Source: Agrobacterium vitis
GTDB lineage: Bacteria; Pseudomonadota; Alphaproteobacteria; Rhizobiales; Rhizobiaceae
Length of the DNA: 64,000 nt
NCBI RefSeq assembly: GCF_037039395.1
Contig: NZ_CP146242.1
Location: forward strand, 1,302,001 to 1,366,000
Direction: 5' to 3'
In this document: positions 63,811-64,000 of the stretch, piece by piece
How positions within the stretch are numbered: the first letter of the stretch is position 1
How the letters are laid out: each line of letters begins with the position of its first letter
Notes under the pieces: model-generated
Told to the model about the DNA's origin: nothing
Databases searched by the model: none
The model's input: only the letters and a program-made list of their open reading frames with translations
Position numbers and translations under genes: made by a program

Positions 63811-64000
63811 CTATTTGCGGTATGTACCCGCGTGTGGCGAGACCTGTCCGTCAGATGAGTCGGCGATGTCCTCAGAGATTTCCTGCCTGAGTTTCGGCCC
63901 CTGTGCCAGACGTCGGCCGAGTGCCGTGACGAACGCCTCGTAGCGTTCGCCGGCCTTGGCCCGCGCCGCCTGTGCGGCCGGTTCAGGCAAGGCTGGCGTG
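63811..64000 (-). CDS. CopG-like (ribbon-helix-helix) protein, N-terminus outside window
   Basis: The last 62 codons before TAG at 63811 read [51 protein letters not shown] and a short tail. This matches the C-terminal end of the CopG-like proteins that lie between traG and trbB in rhizobial conjugation modules. The DNA-binding N-terminus is beyond the window, so the family call rests on this tail and on position. Confidence 0.6.
   Translation of the reverse strand, partial: TPALPEPAAQAARAKAGERYEAFVTALGRRLAQGPKLRQEISEDIADSSDGQVSPHAGTYRK

Overview
The window looks like a chromosome of a Rhizobiaceae alphaproteobacterium of the Agrobacterium/Allorhizobium/Rhizobium group. The clues are a soluble Agrobacterium-type phosphatidylethanolamine N-methyltransferase (pmtA), a ugpBAEC operon, a complex-I-associated NDUFA9-like reductase, an imelysin iron cluster, an rlpA-like cell-wall gene and a trb cluster of rhizobial gene order. 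The species cannot be fixed from the sequence alone.

Bases 1 to about 37,820 are core chromosome. They carry otsA (5' end cut off), prfC, dut, a GNAT acetyltransferase, two divergent LysE-type exporters, cysK, comM, gshB, a secreted cupin, the glycerol-3-phosphate importer ugpBAEC behind a good Pho box, yraN-rsmI, dnaN, pmtA, a histidine phosphatase, pyrF, a secreted beta-helix protein, DUF1330, an NDUFA9-like reductase, a 50-residue secreted peptide, uppP, GST, queG, an SDR, rlpA, rsmB, an iron-type cluster (imelysin, di-haem oxidoreductase, imelysin, DUF1513), tspO, a thioesterase, a nucleosidase and guaA.

At the 3' end of guaA (37,819) the gene content changes to a genomic island that runs to the end of the window. 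Its left end has a P4-type tyrosine integrase with three copies of TGACGGTACTTT upstream, an AlpA-like regulator, the exact 3' half of a tRNA-Leu(CAA) gene (probable attachment site), and a frameshifted tail of a Na+/H+ antiporter. Next comes a catabolic module (40.5-51.5 kb): an SsuABC/TauABC-like importer with a malate/lactate-type dehydrogenase, a FAD amine/amino-acid oxidase-like enzyme, a LacI regulator, an MFS transporter, an NtaA/SnaA-type flavin monooxygenase, a DUF1932 dehydrogenase, a truncated Asp/Glu racemase-like gene and a flavin reductase. Four identical palindromes TGAACCGGTTCA lie in front of the four transcription units of this module, which makes a self-contained LacI regulon. 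The substrate is unknown; an organic N- or S-containing compound is the most likely class.

From 51.6 kb the island becomes a conjugation module: a LysR regulator, a scar region of broken genes (a DUF2274 gene split in two, an alpha/beta hydrolase with two frameshifts, an HxlR regulator with an in-frame stop), an intact DUF2274 gene, and the mating-pair type IV secretion operon trbBCDEJ-K-LFGI on the minus strand. The C-terminal part of a CopG-like protein runs off the right edge. Relaxase, coupling protein and the distal attachment site are not in the window, so the island (ICE or IME) must extend beyond 64 kb.
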